From NCBI GenBank assembly GCA_030373145.1, contig JAUCZK010000004.1, positions 62,001 through 126,000 on the forward strand: a DNA stretch of 64,000 nucleotides. The letters are read 5' to 3'. Of the stretch, positions 1-7,649 are shown piece after piece (position 1 is the stretch's first letter; the number at the start of each line of letters is the position of its first letter). The DNA is from Cyanobium sp. CZS48M (GTDB taxonomy: Bacteria; Cyanobacteriota; Cyanobacteriia; PCC-6307; Cyanobiaceae). Under the pieces are notes generated by a model. That model saw only the letters and a program-made list of their open reading frames with translations, searched no databases and was not told the DNA's origin. The position numbers were made by a program, and so were the translations under genes.

Positions 1-860
1 CCGGCCTCGGCCAGCTCCGCGAGCTGAGCCACGTCGCCTGCTTTGACGTTCAGAGGACCGGCGATCACGGTCTTGTTGCTGCTGACTGTCTGCCAGGGGC
101 TGAGCAGCATGGCGCCAAGCCCCGCCTGCACTAATACCAGACGCCCCCCCGGTCTCAGGCAGCCGCGGCTGCGGGCAAAGGGTGCCGTGCCGGCTGTGTC
201 GATGATCACGTCGAAGCTGTCACCGCTCTGGCTGAAATCAGCCTGCTGATAATCGATCACCTGGCTGGCCCCCAGGGAGCGGACGAGATCCTGGTTGGCT
301 GCGCTGCACACCCCGATCACCTCAGCCCCCAGGTGACGGGCCAGCTGCAGCGCCGCTGTACCGACGCTGCCTGAAGCGCCGTTGATCAGGACCCGCTCTC
401 CAGGCTGAACATTGGCCTGGCGCAGGATCGCGAGGGCCGTGGTGCCCCCGAAGCAGAGCGCGGCAGCTTCATGGAAGTTGAGGTTGGAGGGTTTGAGGGC
501 CAGCTGGCCATCCTCCGGCAGGCAGATGTACTCCGCGTGGCAGCCCATGGCGGTGTCGCTGAAGGCCACCAGCGGATCACCGGGCCTGAAGCGGCTCACA
601 TCACTGCCCACTGCTTCCACGACACCGGCCAGCTCACTGCCCAGAATCGGTTGCTTCGGTCTGGAGAAGCCGAACACCAGGCGGATGATCAGGCCGAAAC
701 CGGCGGGCACCTCCAGGCTGCGGACCCTCCAGTCGCCGGAGCTCACCGTGGTGGCCCTGACCTGGATCAAGACCTCATGGGCTGCGGGGATGGGCTTGGC
801 CACCTCTATGAGGTGAAGCACTTCAGGTGGTCCGTAGCGCTCATAAACAACAGCTCGCAT
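1..860 (-). CDS. MDR-superfamily NAD(P)-dependent oxidoreductase (quinone oxidoreductase/zinc-type ADH family), 3' end outside window
   Basis: Translation from the ATG at 860 gives 286 residues that run off the left edge. The N-terminal GroES-like half starts MRAVVYERYGPPEVL and contains the family pattern ILGSELAGVVEAVG. A Rossmann cofactor site follows with NGASGSVGTAALQLA at about residues 162-176. Such enzymes use NADPH to reduce quinones, enones or similar carbonyls, and the substrate cannot be told from sequence. No structural zinc cysteine cluster is visible, which favours the quinone-reductase side of the superfamily. It is divergent from the guanidine locus, with about 200 bases between. 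Confidence 0.85.
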   Translation of the reverse strand, partial: MRAVVYERYGPPEVLHLIEVAKPIPAAHEVLIQVRATTVSSGDWRVRSLEVPAGFGLIIRLVFGFSRPKQPILGSELAGVVEAVGSDVSRFRPGDPLVAFSDTAMGCHAEYICLPEDGQLALKPSNLNFHEAAALCFGGTTALAILRQANVQPGERVLINGASGSVGTAALQLARHLGAEVIGVCSAANQDLVRSLGASQVIDYQQADFSQSGDSFDVIIDTAGTAPFARSRGCLRPGGRLVLVQAGLGAMLLSPWQTVSSNKTVIAGPLNVKAGDVAQLAELAEA

Positions 861-1034
861 GGTTGTTGCTCCCAGGGCACGGTGTTTGAGCCAGTCAGGC
901 TAGATCTTCTGGTTCGGTAGCAGTCTTTCTTGAAATCGTTCCGGGTTTCAATGGTTTTTTGTGGCGTATCTGTGCTCGTGTGTGCTCCCTTTCAGCCAAC
1001 CGATCCAGGCCCAGGATTCACTCTCTGGTAGCAA

Positions 1035-1060
1035 CCATCACAGCGCCATCGCTGTGATGG
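1035..1060 (+). other. Perfect 10-bp hairpin just upstream of the guanidine riboswitch
   Basis: The arms CCATCACAGC (1035-1044) and GCTGTGATGG (1051-1060) are exact reverse complements around a 6-nt loop. No T-run follows, so it is not a standard intrinsic terminator. It ends six bases before the 5' strand of the aptamer P1 stem. It could be a 5' stabilising hairpin of the leader RNA or an operator, and the sequence does not decide between these. Confidence 0.55.
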
Positions 1061-1065
1061 GGTGA

Positions 1066-1223
1066 GGGTTGCAGGGCGGAAGCAGCTTCTAGGGTTCCGG
1101 TTGGCGTCAGTTCGCTTCGGTGAGCTGGAAACAGCGTCTGGTCCGAGAGAAGCTCACCGGGGTCACCCGGTTGCACGGAGGGATAAAAGCCCGGGAGACC
1201 GCAACCCCCCACCTCCGTGTTTT
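1066..1223 (+). promoter_or_regulatory. Guanidine-I (ykkC) riboswitch with overlapping terminator expression platform
   Basis: Three conserved blocks of the ykkC aptamer are present in order: CTTCTAGGGTTCCG (1086-1099), CTGGTCCGAGAG (1138-1149) and ACGGAGGGATAAAAGCCCGG (1175-1194). GGGTTGC (1066-1072) can pair with GCAACCC (1201-1207) to close P1. The conserved 3' segment CACGGAGG (1174-1181) is an exact complement of CCTCCGTG (1212-1219), which is followed by TTTT. A terminator would therefore form only when the aptamer does not. This predicts an ON switch in which guanidine binding prevents termination. The next gene starts at 1227 and encodes guanidine hydrolase, which fits the ligand. Confidence 0.93.
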
Positions 1224-1226
1224 GCC

Positions 1227-2432
1227 ATGACCGCATCCCCGGGCCCAGAAGGGGCCTTCGACCGGCATATTGAGGCGTCATCAGTAGGCCGCCAGGGCGC
1301 TGAGGCCCTTGAGAAGGAGGCCCGCCTGCCCCTCACTGGCTGGCAGCAGGAGGTGGATCAGGGCCTGCGCTTTGGCCTTGAGGCGGCAGAAAGCATCGTC
1401 GATCGGCGCATCTCCACCTTCTCGCGCGGTGAGCTGCCCCACTACGCGGGCATCAACACCTTCATGAAGGCGCCGTATATCGAGGATGTGAACCGTGTCG
1501 GCGAGTTCGACGTGGCGATTCTGGGTGTCCCCCACGATTCCGGCACCACCTACCGTCCCGGCACCCGTTTCGGCCCCCAGGGGATTCGACGCATCTCGGC
1601 GCTCTACACCCCCTACAACTACGAGATGGGGGTGGATCTGCGTGAGTCGATCAAGCTCTGCGATGTCGGCGACATCTTCACGATTCCCGCCAACAACGAG
1701 AAGAGCTTCGATCAGATCTCCAAGGGCGTGGCGCACGTGTTCGCCAGCGGTGCCTTCCCGATCATCCTCGGCGGCGATCACTCGATCGGCTTTCCCACCG
1801 TGCGCGGCGTCTGCCGTCACCTGGGTGACAAGAAGGTGGGCATCATCCACTTCGATCGCCATGTGGACACCCAGGAGATCGACCTCGACGAGCGCATGCA
1901 CACCTGCCCCTGGTTCCATGCCACCAACATGGCCAACGCCCCGGCTCAGAACCTGGTGCAACTGGGCATCGGCGGCTGGCAGGTGCCGCGCGAGGGGGTG
2001 AAGGTTTGCCGTGAGCGCGGCACCAACGTGCTCACGGTGACGGACATCTGTGACATGGGCCTGGAGGCGGCGGCGAAGTTCGCGGTCGAGCGCGCCACTG
2101 ATGGCACCGACTGTGTCTGGATCTCCTTCGACATCGACTGCATCGATGCGGGTTTCGTGCCCGGCACCGGCTGGCCCGAGCCTGGCGGCCTGTTGCCGCG
2201 CGAGGCGCTCAAGTTGCTGGAGCTGATCGTGCGCAACGTGCCGGTCTGCGGCCTGGAGGTGGTGGAGGTGTCCCCCCCTTACGACATCAGCGACATGACT
2301 TCCCTGATGGCCACCCGGGTGATCTGCGATGTGATGGCCCACCTGGTGGTGAGTGGTCAGCTGCCCAGGAAGGAAAAGCCCCCCTGGTTGCACGAAGCCT
2401 GCAACATGGCCGTCGATCAGAAGTGGAGATAA
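1227..2432 (+). CDS. gdmH: Ni2+-dependent guanidine hydrolase (GdmH, Sll1077-like, ureohydrolase fold)
   Basis: The 401-residue arginase/agmatinase-fold enzyme has its metal ligands in GGDHS (H185), HFDRHVD (D210, H212, D214) and FDIDCID (D302, D304). The extended N-terminus with LPLTGWQQEV (about residues 34-43) and the Arg after the first metal aspartate (FDRH rather than FDAH) match the cyanobacterial Sll1077 subgroup, known to hydrolyse guanidine to ammonia and urea with nickel. The guanidine riboswitch upstream and the HypA/HypB-like genes downstream support this over agmatinase; a separate SpeB is at 27557. ATG 1227 was chosen because the upstream in-frame codons belong to the riboswitch. 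No Shine-Dalgarno is visible. Confidence 0.93.
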   Translation: MTASPGPEGAFDRHIEASSVGRQGAEALEKEARLPLTGWQQEVDQGLRFGLEAAESIVDRRISTFSRGELPHYAGINTFMKAPYIEDVNRVGEFDVAILGVPHDSGTTYRPGTRFGPQGIRRISALYTPYNYEMGVDLRESIKLCDVGDIFTIPANNEKSFDQISKGVAHVFASGAFPIILGGDHSIGFPTVRGVCRHLGDKKVGIIHFDRHVDTQEIDLDERMHTCPWFHATNMANAPAQNLVQLGIGGWQVPREGVKVCRERGTNVLTVTDICDMGLEAAAKFAVERATDGTDCVWISFDIDCIDAGFVPGTGWPEPGGLLPREALKLLELIVRNVPVCGLEVVEVSPPYDISDMTSLMATRVICDVMAHLVVSGQLPRKEKPPWLHEACNMAVDQKWR

Positions 2433-2435
2433 GCC

Positions 2436-2828
2436 ATGCATGAGGTCGACATGACCAAGTGCCTGCTTCTTTCCCTGCAGGAGTGGAAGCGTGGGCAGGA
2501 GCCTCTTACCCCTGTGGTGGCAGCCGTGCACCTGCAGGTGGGGGACTTCACCTGCGTGGAACCGGAGGCGCTGCGGTTCACCTTTGCCGCCGCGGTGGAG
2601 GGCACCTGGCTCGACGGCTCGACGCTCGAGATCGACACCGTGCCCCTACGGGCCCGTTGCCTGGGCTGTTCCGATGTCTACGCCCCCGATCCAGATCAGG
2701 CCTACCGCTCCCCCTGCTGCGATCGGCCCATGGAAGAGATCGTCAGCGGCCGTGAGCTGCGCATCCGCTCCGTTGATTACAGCCTGCCGCACCAGACCTC
2801 TGATCCCGCCGCCGTTCCCTCGCGCTGA
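2436..2828 (+). CDS. ghaA: HypA-like nickel metallochaperone for guanidine hydrolase (GhaA-type)
   Basis: This 130-residue protein begins MHE, the N-terminal nickel-binding motif of HypA. A Cys-rich zinc site follows, with CLGC at about residues 74-77 and a PCC motif about 19 residues later. HypA delivers nickel to [NiFe] hydrogenase, and homologues next to gdmH are known to activate guanidine hydrolase. The gene starts three bases after the gdmH stop and is followed after 4 bp by the HypB-like gene. No hydrogenase structural gene is in the window. The second zinc motif is slightly irregular compared with the usual two CxxC pairs. Confidence 0.87.
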   Translation: MHEVDMTKCLLLSLQEWKRGQEPLTPVVAAVHLQVGDFTCVEPEALRFTFAAAVEGTWLDGSTLEIDTVPLRARCLGCSDVYAPDPDQAYRSPCCDRPMEEIVSGRELRIRSVDYSLPHQTSDPAAVPSR

Positions 2829-2832
2829 TCCC

Positions 2833-3537
2833 ATGCACATGCCCCTCAGCGACACCCTCGGCCTCAACCTGATGGCCGCCAATCAGCACCAAGCGGAGCA
2901 CAACCGCGAGCACTTCGAGGCCTGGAACCTGCTCTGCCTCAACGTGATGAGCAGCCCCGGCGCCGGCAAGACCTCTCTGCTGGAGCGCACGATCACGGCG
3001 CTGGCGCCACAACTGGAGATGGCCGTGCTGGAGGGTGACATGACCACCCAGCTCGATGCCCAGCGCCTCGAAGCGGTGGGTGTGCCGGTGGTTCCGATCA
3101 CCACGGGCCGTGCCTGCCACCTGGATGCCGCGATGGTGAGCGGTGGTCTGCGCCAGCTCCAGGCACAGCTCAATCCTGCCGATCTCGATCTGCTCTGGGT
3201 GGAGAATGTGGGCAACCTGGTCTGTCCAGCTGAATTTGAGGTGGGCGAGCACCTCAAAGTGGCTCTGCTCAGTGTCACCGAGGGCGACGACAAGCCGCTC
3301 AAGTACCCGGTGATGTTCCGCGAAGCTGATTGCGTTCTGATCACCAAGGTGGATCTGCTCCCCTACCTCCCCGTTGAGGTGGAGCGCATCGAGGCGCACA
3401 TCCGCGCCGTCAACCCAGGCGCCGTGGTCTTCCAGGTGTCGGCGAGCAGCGGCGCCGGGCTCGAGGCCTGGCACCAGTGGGTGCTGACCACCACCCGGGC
3501 GCACACCCGCCCGTCGGTGCTGGCGGAGGTGGGATGA
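2833..3537 (+). CDS. ghaB: HypB-like GTPase, nickel insertion partner (GhaB-type)
   Basis: The 234-residue GTPase of the HypB/SIMIBI class has its P-loop SSPGAGKTS at residues 40-48, [13 protein letters not shown] after it, and [10 protein letters not shown] and ITKVDLLPY as the later switch and base-recognition motifs. The N-terminus has only a few histidines, so there is no long His-rich nickel store as in some HypB proteins. It should act with the HypA-like protein to load Ni into GdmH. ATG 2833 follows the preceding stop by 4 bp; the open frame continues upstream but there it overlaps ghaA. Its stop overlaps the next ATG (ATGA). Confidence 0.88.
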   Translation: MHMPLSDTLGLNLMAANQHQAEHNREHFEAWNLLCLNVMSSPGAGKTSLLERTITALAPQLEMAVLEGDMTTQLDAQRLEAVGVPVVPITTGRACHLDAAMVSGGLRQLQAQLNPADLDLLWVENVGNLVCPAEFEVGEHLKVALLSVTEGDDKPLKYPVMFREADCVLITKVDLLPYLPVEVERIEAHIRAVNPGAVVFQVSASSGAGLEAWHQWVLTTTRAHTRPSVLAEVG

Positions 3538-4379
3538 ACAGCCTGCACTCCCCGGCCTCTGCTGATCCGCTCACTGAACCCCAGCTCAGCTGGCAGCAGC
3601 GCAAGCTTGATCTGCTCAGCCAGGGGGTGAGCTACGCCCTGGCCAGCTTCGTCGATCTGCACGGCACCAGCAAGGCCAAAGCGGTCCCACTGGATCATTT
3701 CGAGGCGATGCTGGCAGGCTCCGAACTGTTCACCGGTGCCGCCCTCGATGGCGTCCCCCAGGATGTGAGCGACGACGAAGTGGCGGCGATCCCCGATCTG
3801 GCCACGGCCACGGTTTTGCCTTGGTCCCGCGATGTGGTCTGGCTGGCCAGCAGCCTGCACCTACAGGGGCAGGCCTACGAGGCCTGCAGCCGCAACATCC
3901 TGATCCGCGCCCTCCAAGAAGCCGAGCTGATGGTGGACCAGGGCTCCATGAGTGGCTCCACCTGGGCGCAGGTGTTCATCTGCTACTGCAACAACAACCG
4001 CACCAACATGCTGCGGATTCCATCCGCTGGTGGCCGGGTGGAATGCCGTGCCGCCGACAGTGCCTGCAACCCTTATCTCGGAGCAGGGATGATCCTCGCG
4101 GCCGAACTGGAAGGCGTCCGGGAGGAGCTCGATCCGGATGCCCCAATCTCGTTAATGCCTACCTGCTCAGCCCCGAGCGGCGGGCCGAGAGGGGGGCTGA
4201 AGGTACTGCCGCTGACCCTCGGGGAGGCGATCGAGGCTTCTGCCGCTGATCCACTCTCCCTCTCTCTGTTCGGTGATGCCATAGCTGACGCATTCATCGA
4301 CTACAAACGAACCGAATGGGCCGACTATCACGGCTGCGTTTCGGGCTGGGAGCTGGCGCGCTATCTGCAGTTCCTCTAA
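3534..4379 (+). pseudogene. Decayed type III glutamine synthetase-like gene (glnT family) with large internal deletion
   Basis: The N-terminal part (FVDLHGTSKAKAVPL, GSELFTGAALDG) and C-terminal part (NNRTNMLRIP, GRVECRAADSACNPYLGA, WELARYLQF) are clear GlnT-type glutamate-ammonia ligase. Only 281 codons remain, against about 430-440 in the family. Residues about 131-136 jump straight from the early catalytic domain to the late one, which removes most metal, ATP and glutamate ligands. Two further indels lie in homopolymers: near 4141-4145 (C tract) the frame slips and near 4191-4196 (G tract) it returns. The true family sequence NLVNAYLLSPERRAERG is readable between them in another frame. An intact copy would have captured ammonia released from guanidine; this one should be inactive. 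Confidence 0.85.
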
Positions 4380-4445
4380 ATAGCTATCAGATGTTGATCT
4401 CTTCTGCTTGTTGATGCCTCTTCTTTCTCTTTCCCTGCTCAGCCG

Positions 4446-5519
4446 ATGACACCCAGCCGACCTCATTCTCTCGACTCAATGTCTACCTCATCCCAGACTC
4501 ACCGTTCCCAGGTTCCTCGACGGCGTAGGCGGCAACGGCTGCTCGGCTTCGGTCTGCTGGCGCTGCTGGGCGGTGGCCTGCTGGCGAGCTGCCAGAGCCC
4601 GCCGCAGACGGGAGCCACGCCTGTGCGGATCGGCTTCAGTGCCTGGCCCGGCTGGATTCCCTGGCAGGTCACCGAAGAGAAGGGTCTTTTCAAGGCCGCC
4701 GGTGTTCCCGTGACCCTTCAATGGTTCGACGGCTATCTGGATTCGATCAACGCTTTGAATGCCGGCCAGCTCGACTGCAACAGCCAGACCCTCAACGACA
4801 CAATCAGCTCGATTGCTGGGGGTGCGGACCTCAAGGTGGTGCTCACCAACGATAACTCCAGTGGCAATGACCAGATCATCGTTGCAAAAGGAATCACCAG
4901 TGTGGCGGATCTCAAGGGCAAGAAGGTGGCGGCTGAAGAAGGCACAGTAGATCACTATCTTCTGCTACTGGGCCTCAAGAAAGCTGGCCTCACCGCCAAG
5001 GACATCGAGTTCGTGCCCCTGGAAACCGGAGCGGCAGCAGCGGCCTTCGTGGCGGAGAGGGTGGATGCCGTTGGCGTGTTCGCCCCTTTCACCACCCAGG
5101 CGCTCAAGCGTCCCGGCAGCACCACCCTGTTCTCCTCCAAGGAGTTCCCCGGCGCCATCAGCGATCACCTCGTCTGCCGCACTGAGTTCGTTGAGAAAAA
5201 TCCTGAAGCCGTCCAGAAGGTGGTCAACGCCTGGTTCGCGACCCTCAACGAGATCAAGGAACAGCCGGGAGCCAGTCTCAAGATCCTGGCCCAGCGGGCC
5301 GGGGTTAGCGAAGCCGAATATAAGGAGTACGACTCCGGCACCACGATCTTCACGCTCGAGCAGAACCGCCAGGCGCTCAAGCCTGGCAACACGATGGCCT
5401 CACTGCCGTTTGCCGCCGAAGACATCAGCGGCTTCTTGCAGGAGGCGGGCCTCGCCCAGACCCCTCCCGACATCAGTGCCTTGTTCGACGCGCGCTTCGT
5501 GGAGGCTGCGGCAAAATGA
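4446..5519 (+). CDS. ABC transporter substrate-binding lipoprotein (SsuA/NrtA-like), probable guanidine importer
   Basis: The 357-residue protein has a basic N-terminus, a hydrophobic stretch and a lipobox LLASC, so it should be a lipid-anchored periplasmic binding protein. The mature part (VRIGFSAWPGWIPWQVTEEKG, FDGYLDSINALNAGQLD) is of the nitrate/sulfonate/taurine class, like Sll1080 of Synechocystis, which is also next to guanidine hydrolase. Position downstream of a guanidine riboswitch and gdmH argues that guanidine is the cargo, but binding residues were not checked. ATG 4479 is an alternative start that still gives a signal peptide. The stop overlaps the permease ATG. Confidence 0.88.
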   Translation: MTPSRPHSLDSMSTSSQTHRSQVPRRRRRQRLLGFGLLALLGGGLLASCQSPPQTGATPVRIGFSAWPGWIPWQVTEEKGLFKAAGVPVTLQWFDGYLDSINALNAGQLDCNSQTLNDTISSIAGGADLKVVLTNDNSSGNDQIIVAKGITSVADLKGKKVAAEEGTVDHYLLLLGLKKAGLTAKDIEFVPLETGAAAAAFVAERVDAVGVFAPFTTQALKRPGSTTLFSSKEFPGAISDHLVCRTEFVEKNPEAVQKVVNAWFATLNEIKEQPGASLKILAQRAGVSEAEYKEYDSGTTIFTLEQNRQALKPGNTMASLPFAAEDISGFLQEAGLAQTPPDISALFDARFVEAAAK

Positions 5520-6292
5520 AGCAGTCTGAAGGGATTCTCCAGAGACTCAATCGCCCCTGGGTGCTCGGCCTCAGTGGCGTGCTGGGGGTGTTTGTGATCT
5601 GGCAGTTCATTGCTGCCAGTGGTGCCGTCGATGACCTGTTCCTGCCAAGTCCCATCTCGGTGCTTTCAGCGGGGTCTGAGAAGGCCTACAGCGGCCTCCT
5701 CTTCAAGGATGCAATGGCCAGCATTGGCCGAGTGCTGGGGGGCTATGCGCTTTCGATGCTCGTATCGCTTCCGCTCGGGATCGCCATGGGCACCAACCGC
5801 ACGATTAACCAGCTGCTCGAACCGCTACTTGGTCTGATTCGTTACATGCCGGCTCCGGCCTTCATCCCCTTGCTGATCATCTACTTCGGCCTTGGAGAGT
5901 TGCCCAAGGTGCTGCTGATCTTCATTGGCACCTTGTTTTTCAACACCTTGATGATCATGGACTCGGTCAGGTTCGTGCCGGCCGAGTTGATCGAGGCAGC
6001 ACGAACCCTCGGCGGCAAGGGCTTGCCGATTTTGACCAAGGTGGTTGCTCCGTTCATTGCTCCCCAGGTAATAGATGCCTACCGGATCAATATGGCGGCA
6101 GCCTGGAATCTGGTGATCGTGGCCGAGCTTGTGGCGGCTAATGAGGGATTGGGCAAGCGCATTAGCCTGGCCCAGCGTTTTCTGAAAACCGATGAGATAT
6201 TTGCCTATTTGATCGTGATCGGCCTTATCGGTCTGCTGATCGATCTATCTTTCCGAGTGCTGCTGCGCCGGTCCTGTCGCTGGTCAATCTGA
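5516..6292 (+). CDS. ABC transporter permease (SsuC-like), probable guanidine importer
   Basis: The 258-residue membrane protein has about six hydrophobic segments and the permease EAA loop (EAARTLGGKGLPILTKVVAP) at about residues 161-180, which docks to the ATPase. It belongs to the BPD_transp_1 family that works with SsuA/TauA-type binding proteins. The ATG overlaps the stop of the binding-protein gene (ATGA), and the ATPase gene follows after one base, so the three are translationally coupled. The probable cargo is inferred from the locus only. Confidence 0.88.
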   Translation: MKQSEGILQRLNRPWVLGLSGVLGVFVIWQFIAASGAVDDLFLPSPISVLSAGSEKAYSGLLFKDAMASIGRVLGGYALSMLVSLPLGIAMGTNRTINQLLEPLLGLIRYMPAPAFIPLLIIYFGLGELPKVLLIFIGTLFFNTLMIMDSVRFVPAELIEAARTLGGKGLPILTKVVAPFIAPQVIDAYRINMAAAWNLVIVAELVAANEGLGKRISLAQRFLKTDEIFAYLIVIGLIGLLIDLSFRVLLRRSCRWSI

Positions 6293-6293
6293 G

Positions 6294-7070
6294 ATGAACC
6301 TTTCCCTGACTAATGTCTGCAAAAGCTTTGGCAGAGGCAGCTCAGCCAAGCTGGTGCTCGACAACATCAATTTCCAGGTTAATTCGGGTGAGTTTGTGGC
6401 GCTGGTGGGCAGTTCCGGCTCGGGCAAGAGCACGGTGATGCGCCTGATCGCCGGGCTCGACACCCCCTCCAGCGGCAGCATCCTCATGGATGGTGTCCCG
6501 GTCAAGGGGCCAGGCCCCGACCGCGGCATGGTGTTCCAGAGATACAGTCTCTATCCTTGGATGACGACTGCCGACAACGTCGGCTTCGGCATGCGGCTGA
6601 AAGGCATGGCAAAGCCAGAGGTGCAAGAACGTACCAACTACTTCCTCAATGTGGTGGGGCTGGCGTATGCGGCTGACAAGTTGCCAAAGGAACTTTCGGG
6701 CGGAATGCAGCAGCGGGTGGCAATTGCCCGCGCCCTGGCAGCTGACCCGAAAGTACTGTTGCTTGACGAGCCGCTGGGTGCTCTTGACCTTCAGATACGA
6801 GAGTCGATGCAGGAGTTCCTGTACCAACTCTGGAGCCGCACTGGCCTCACAGCCTTGCTGATCACCCACGATCTAGAGGAGGCTCTTCTGATGGCCCAGC
6901 GAGTGCATATCCTTGCCTCCAATCCAGGCCGAATCGTGCGCACAGTCGAGGCCGATCTCGATCGATCCAATCTGTCCCACCTTAGGGTTTCACCCGAATT
7001 CCTCAGTTTGCGTGAAGACTTGGCGCAGTGCCTTCGGGGGCTGAGTCAGGAATTGGTCACGTCGAGCTGA
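6294..7070 (+). CDS. ABC transporter ATP-binding protein (SsuB/TauB-like), probable guanidine importer
   Basis: The 258-residue ATPase has Walker A GSSGSGKST (about residues 40-48), Q-loop VFQRYSLYPWMT, signature LSGGMQQR, Walker B LLLDEPLGALD and H-loop LLITHDLEEA. It is the last gene of the riboswitch-led operon, one base after the permease. Codon use is less GC-rich than in the neighbours to the right. Its 3' end overlaps a small decayed ORF on the other strand (7046-7171). Confidence 0.9.
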   Translation: MNLSLTNVCKSFGRGSSAKLVLDNINFQVNSGEFVALVGSSGSGKSTVMRLIAGLDTPSSGSILMDGVPVKGPGPDRGMVFQRYSLYPWMTTADNVGFGMRLKGMAKPEVQERTNYFLNVVGLAYAADKLPKELSGGMQQRVAIARALAADPKVLLLDEPLGALDLQIRESMQEFLYQLWSRTGLTALLITHDLEEALLMAQRVHILASNPGRIVRTVEADLDRSNLSHLRVSPEFLSLREDLAQCLRGLSQELVTSS

Positions 7071-7200
7071 TCATTGCCTGCTTCCAGTTGGTCGAGCTGG
7101 ATGCACAAGTAAACAGCTTCGCGAAACAGCGACTGGTAAGCATCGCTGCTGCCGTAGAGCATGGCTGCCATTTAACGCTGCTGGAGTGACGCCAGTAGTT
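7046..7200 (-). pseudogene. Nonsense-mutated third copy of the small SLFREAVYL protein family
   Basis: From ATG 7171 a 41-residue ORF reads AYQSLFREAVYLCIQLDQLE, which aligns residue for residue with the genes at 7320 and 8402. Directly upstream in frame is LASLQQR, matching VSSLRQR and VLSLRQR of those copies, followed by a TAA where they have an Ile or Met codon. A second in-frame stop lies just further up. The copy has thus lost its N-terminal helix by point mutation. Its tail overlaps the ABC ATPase gene by 25 bp. Confidence 0.65.
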
Positions 7201-7319
7201 ATTGGTCGTGTGTATTGCGGGGAGTGCGGGCCATGGGCTTTGCTGCACCTTGCGGAGCAGCACTTTGTTTGTAGTGAACCGCTTATACGGTGATCCGCCT
7301 GCTAGCTGGCGGTGGGAGG

Positions 7320-7511
7320 TCAGGCTGTCATGCAAGGGTCTTGGTAGAGGAGTTCCAGCTGAATGTCTAGGTAGACGGCCTCACGGAAGAGGGAGTGGAC
7401 GATTTCAGAGTCGTTGTGGCTGCGGGCCTCGGAGATCCGTTGGCGAAGTGAAGACACAAGCGCCTGCTGACGGTGGTTGGGTTGGTGGGTGCTTCGATCA
7501 AGCGTAACCAT
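7320..7511 (-). CDS. Small protein of unknown function, SLFREAVYL family (copy 2)
   Basis: The 63-residue product starts at ATG 7511 and contains NHRQQALVSSLRQRISEARS followed by HSLFREAVYLDIQLELL. It is about half identical to the 65-residue product at 8402 and to the remnant at 7046. The sequence looks like two amphipathic helices with no cysteines of note and no signal peptide. The frame is open upstream into the epimerase pseudogene, but the family match begins only after this ATG, so a fused protein is unlikely. I do not recognise a function. Confidence 0.55.
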   Translation of the reverse strand: MVTLDRSTHQPNHRQQALVSSLRQRISEARSHNDSEIVHSLFREAVYLDIQLELLYQDPCMTA

Positions 7512-7649
7512 GGTGCTCACTCCTGAACCTAAGGTCTTGAAACAGTATAAATGCATACCGAGCGCCGTTGTCCGCGTCTCCAACGTGCGTGCCTGTGACA
7601 TCTTGTGGCAGTATCGCCCGCCCCTTCTCAGTCGGACCCCTAGCGGTGT

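Noticed and set aside
861-1034. NtcA box (GTA-N8-TAC) controlling the guanidine operon
   Set aside because: No matching palindrome was seen, although nitrogen control remains plausible.
1062-1226. Upstream in-frame start for gdmH at 1062
   Set aside because: Those codons fall within the conserved riboswitch and give a sequence absent from the enzyme family.
2491-2832. N-terminal extension of the HypB-like protein
   Set aside because: The open frame continues upstream but overlaps ghaA in another frame and has no HypB similarity.
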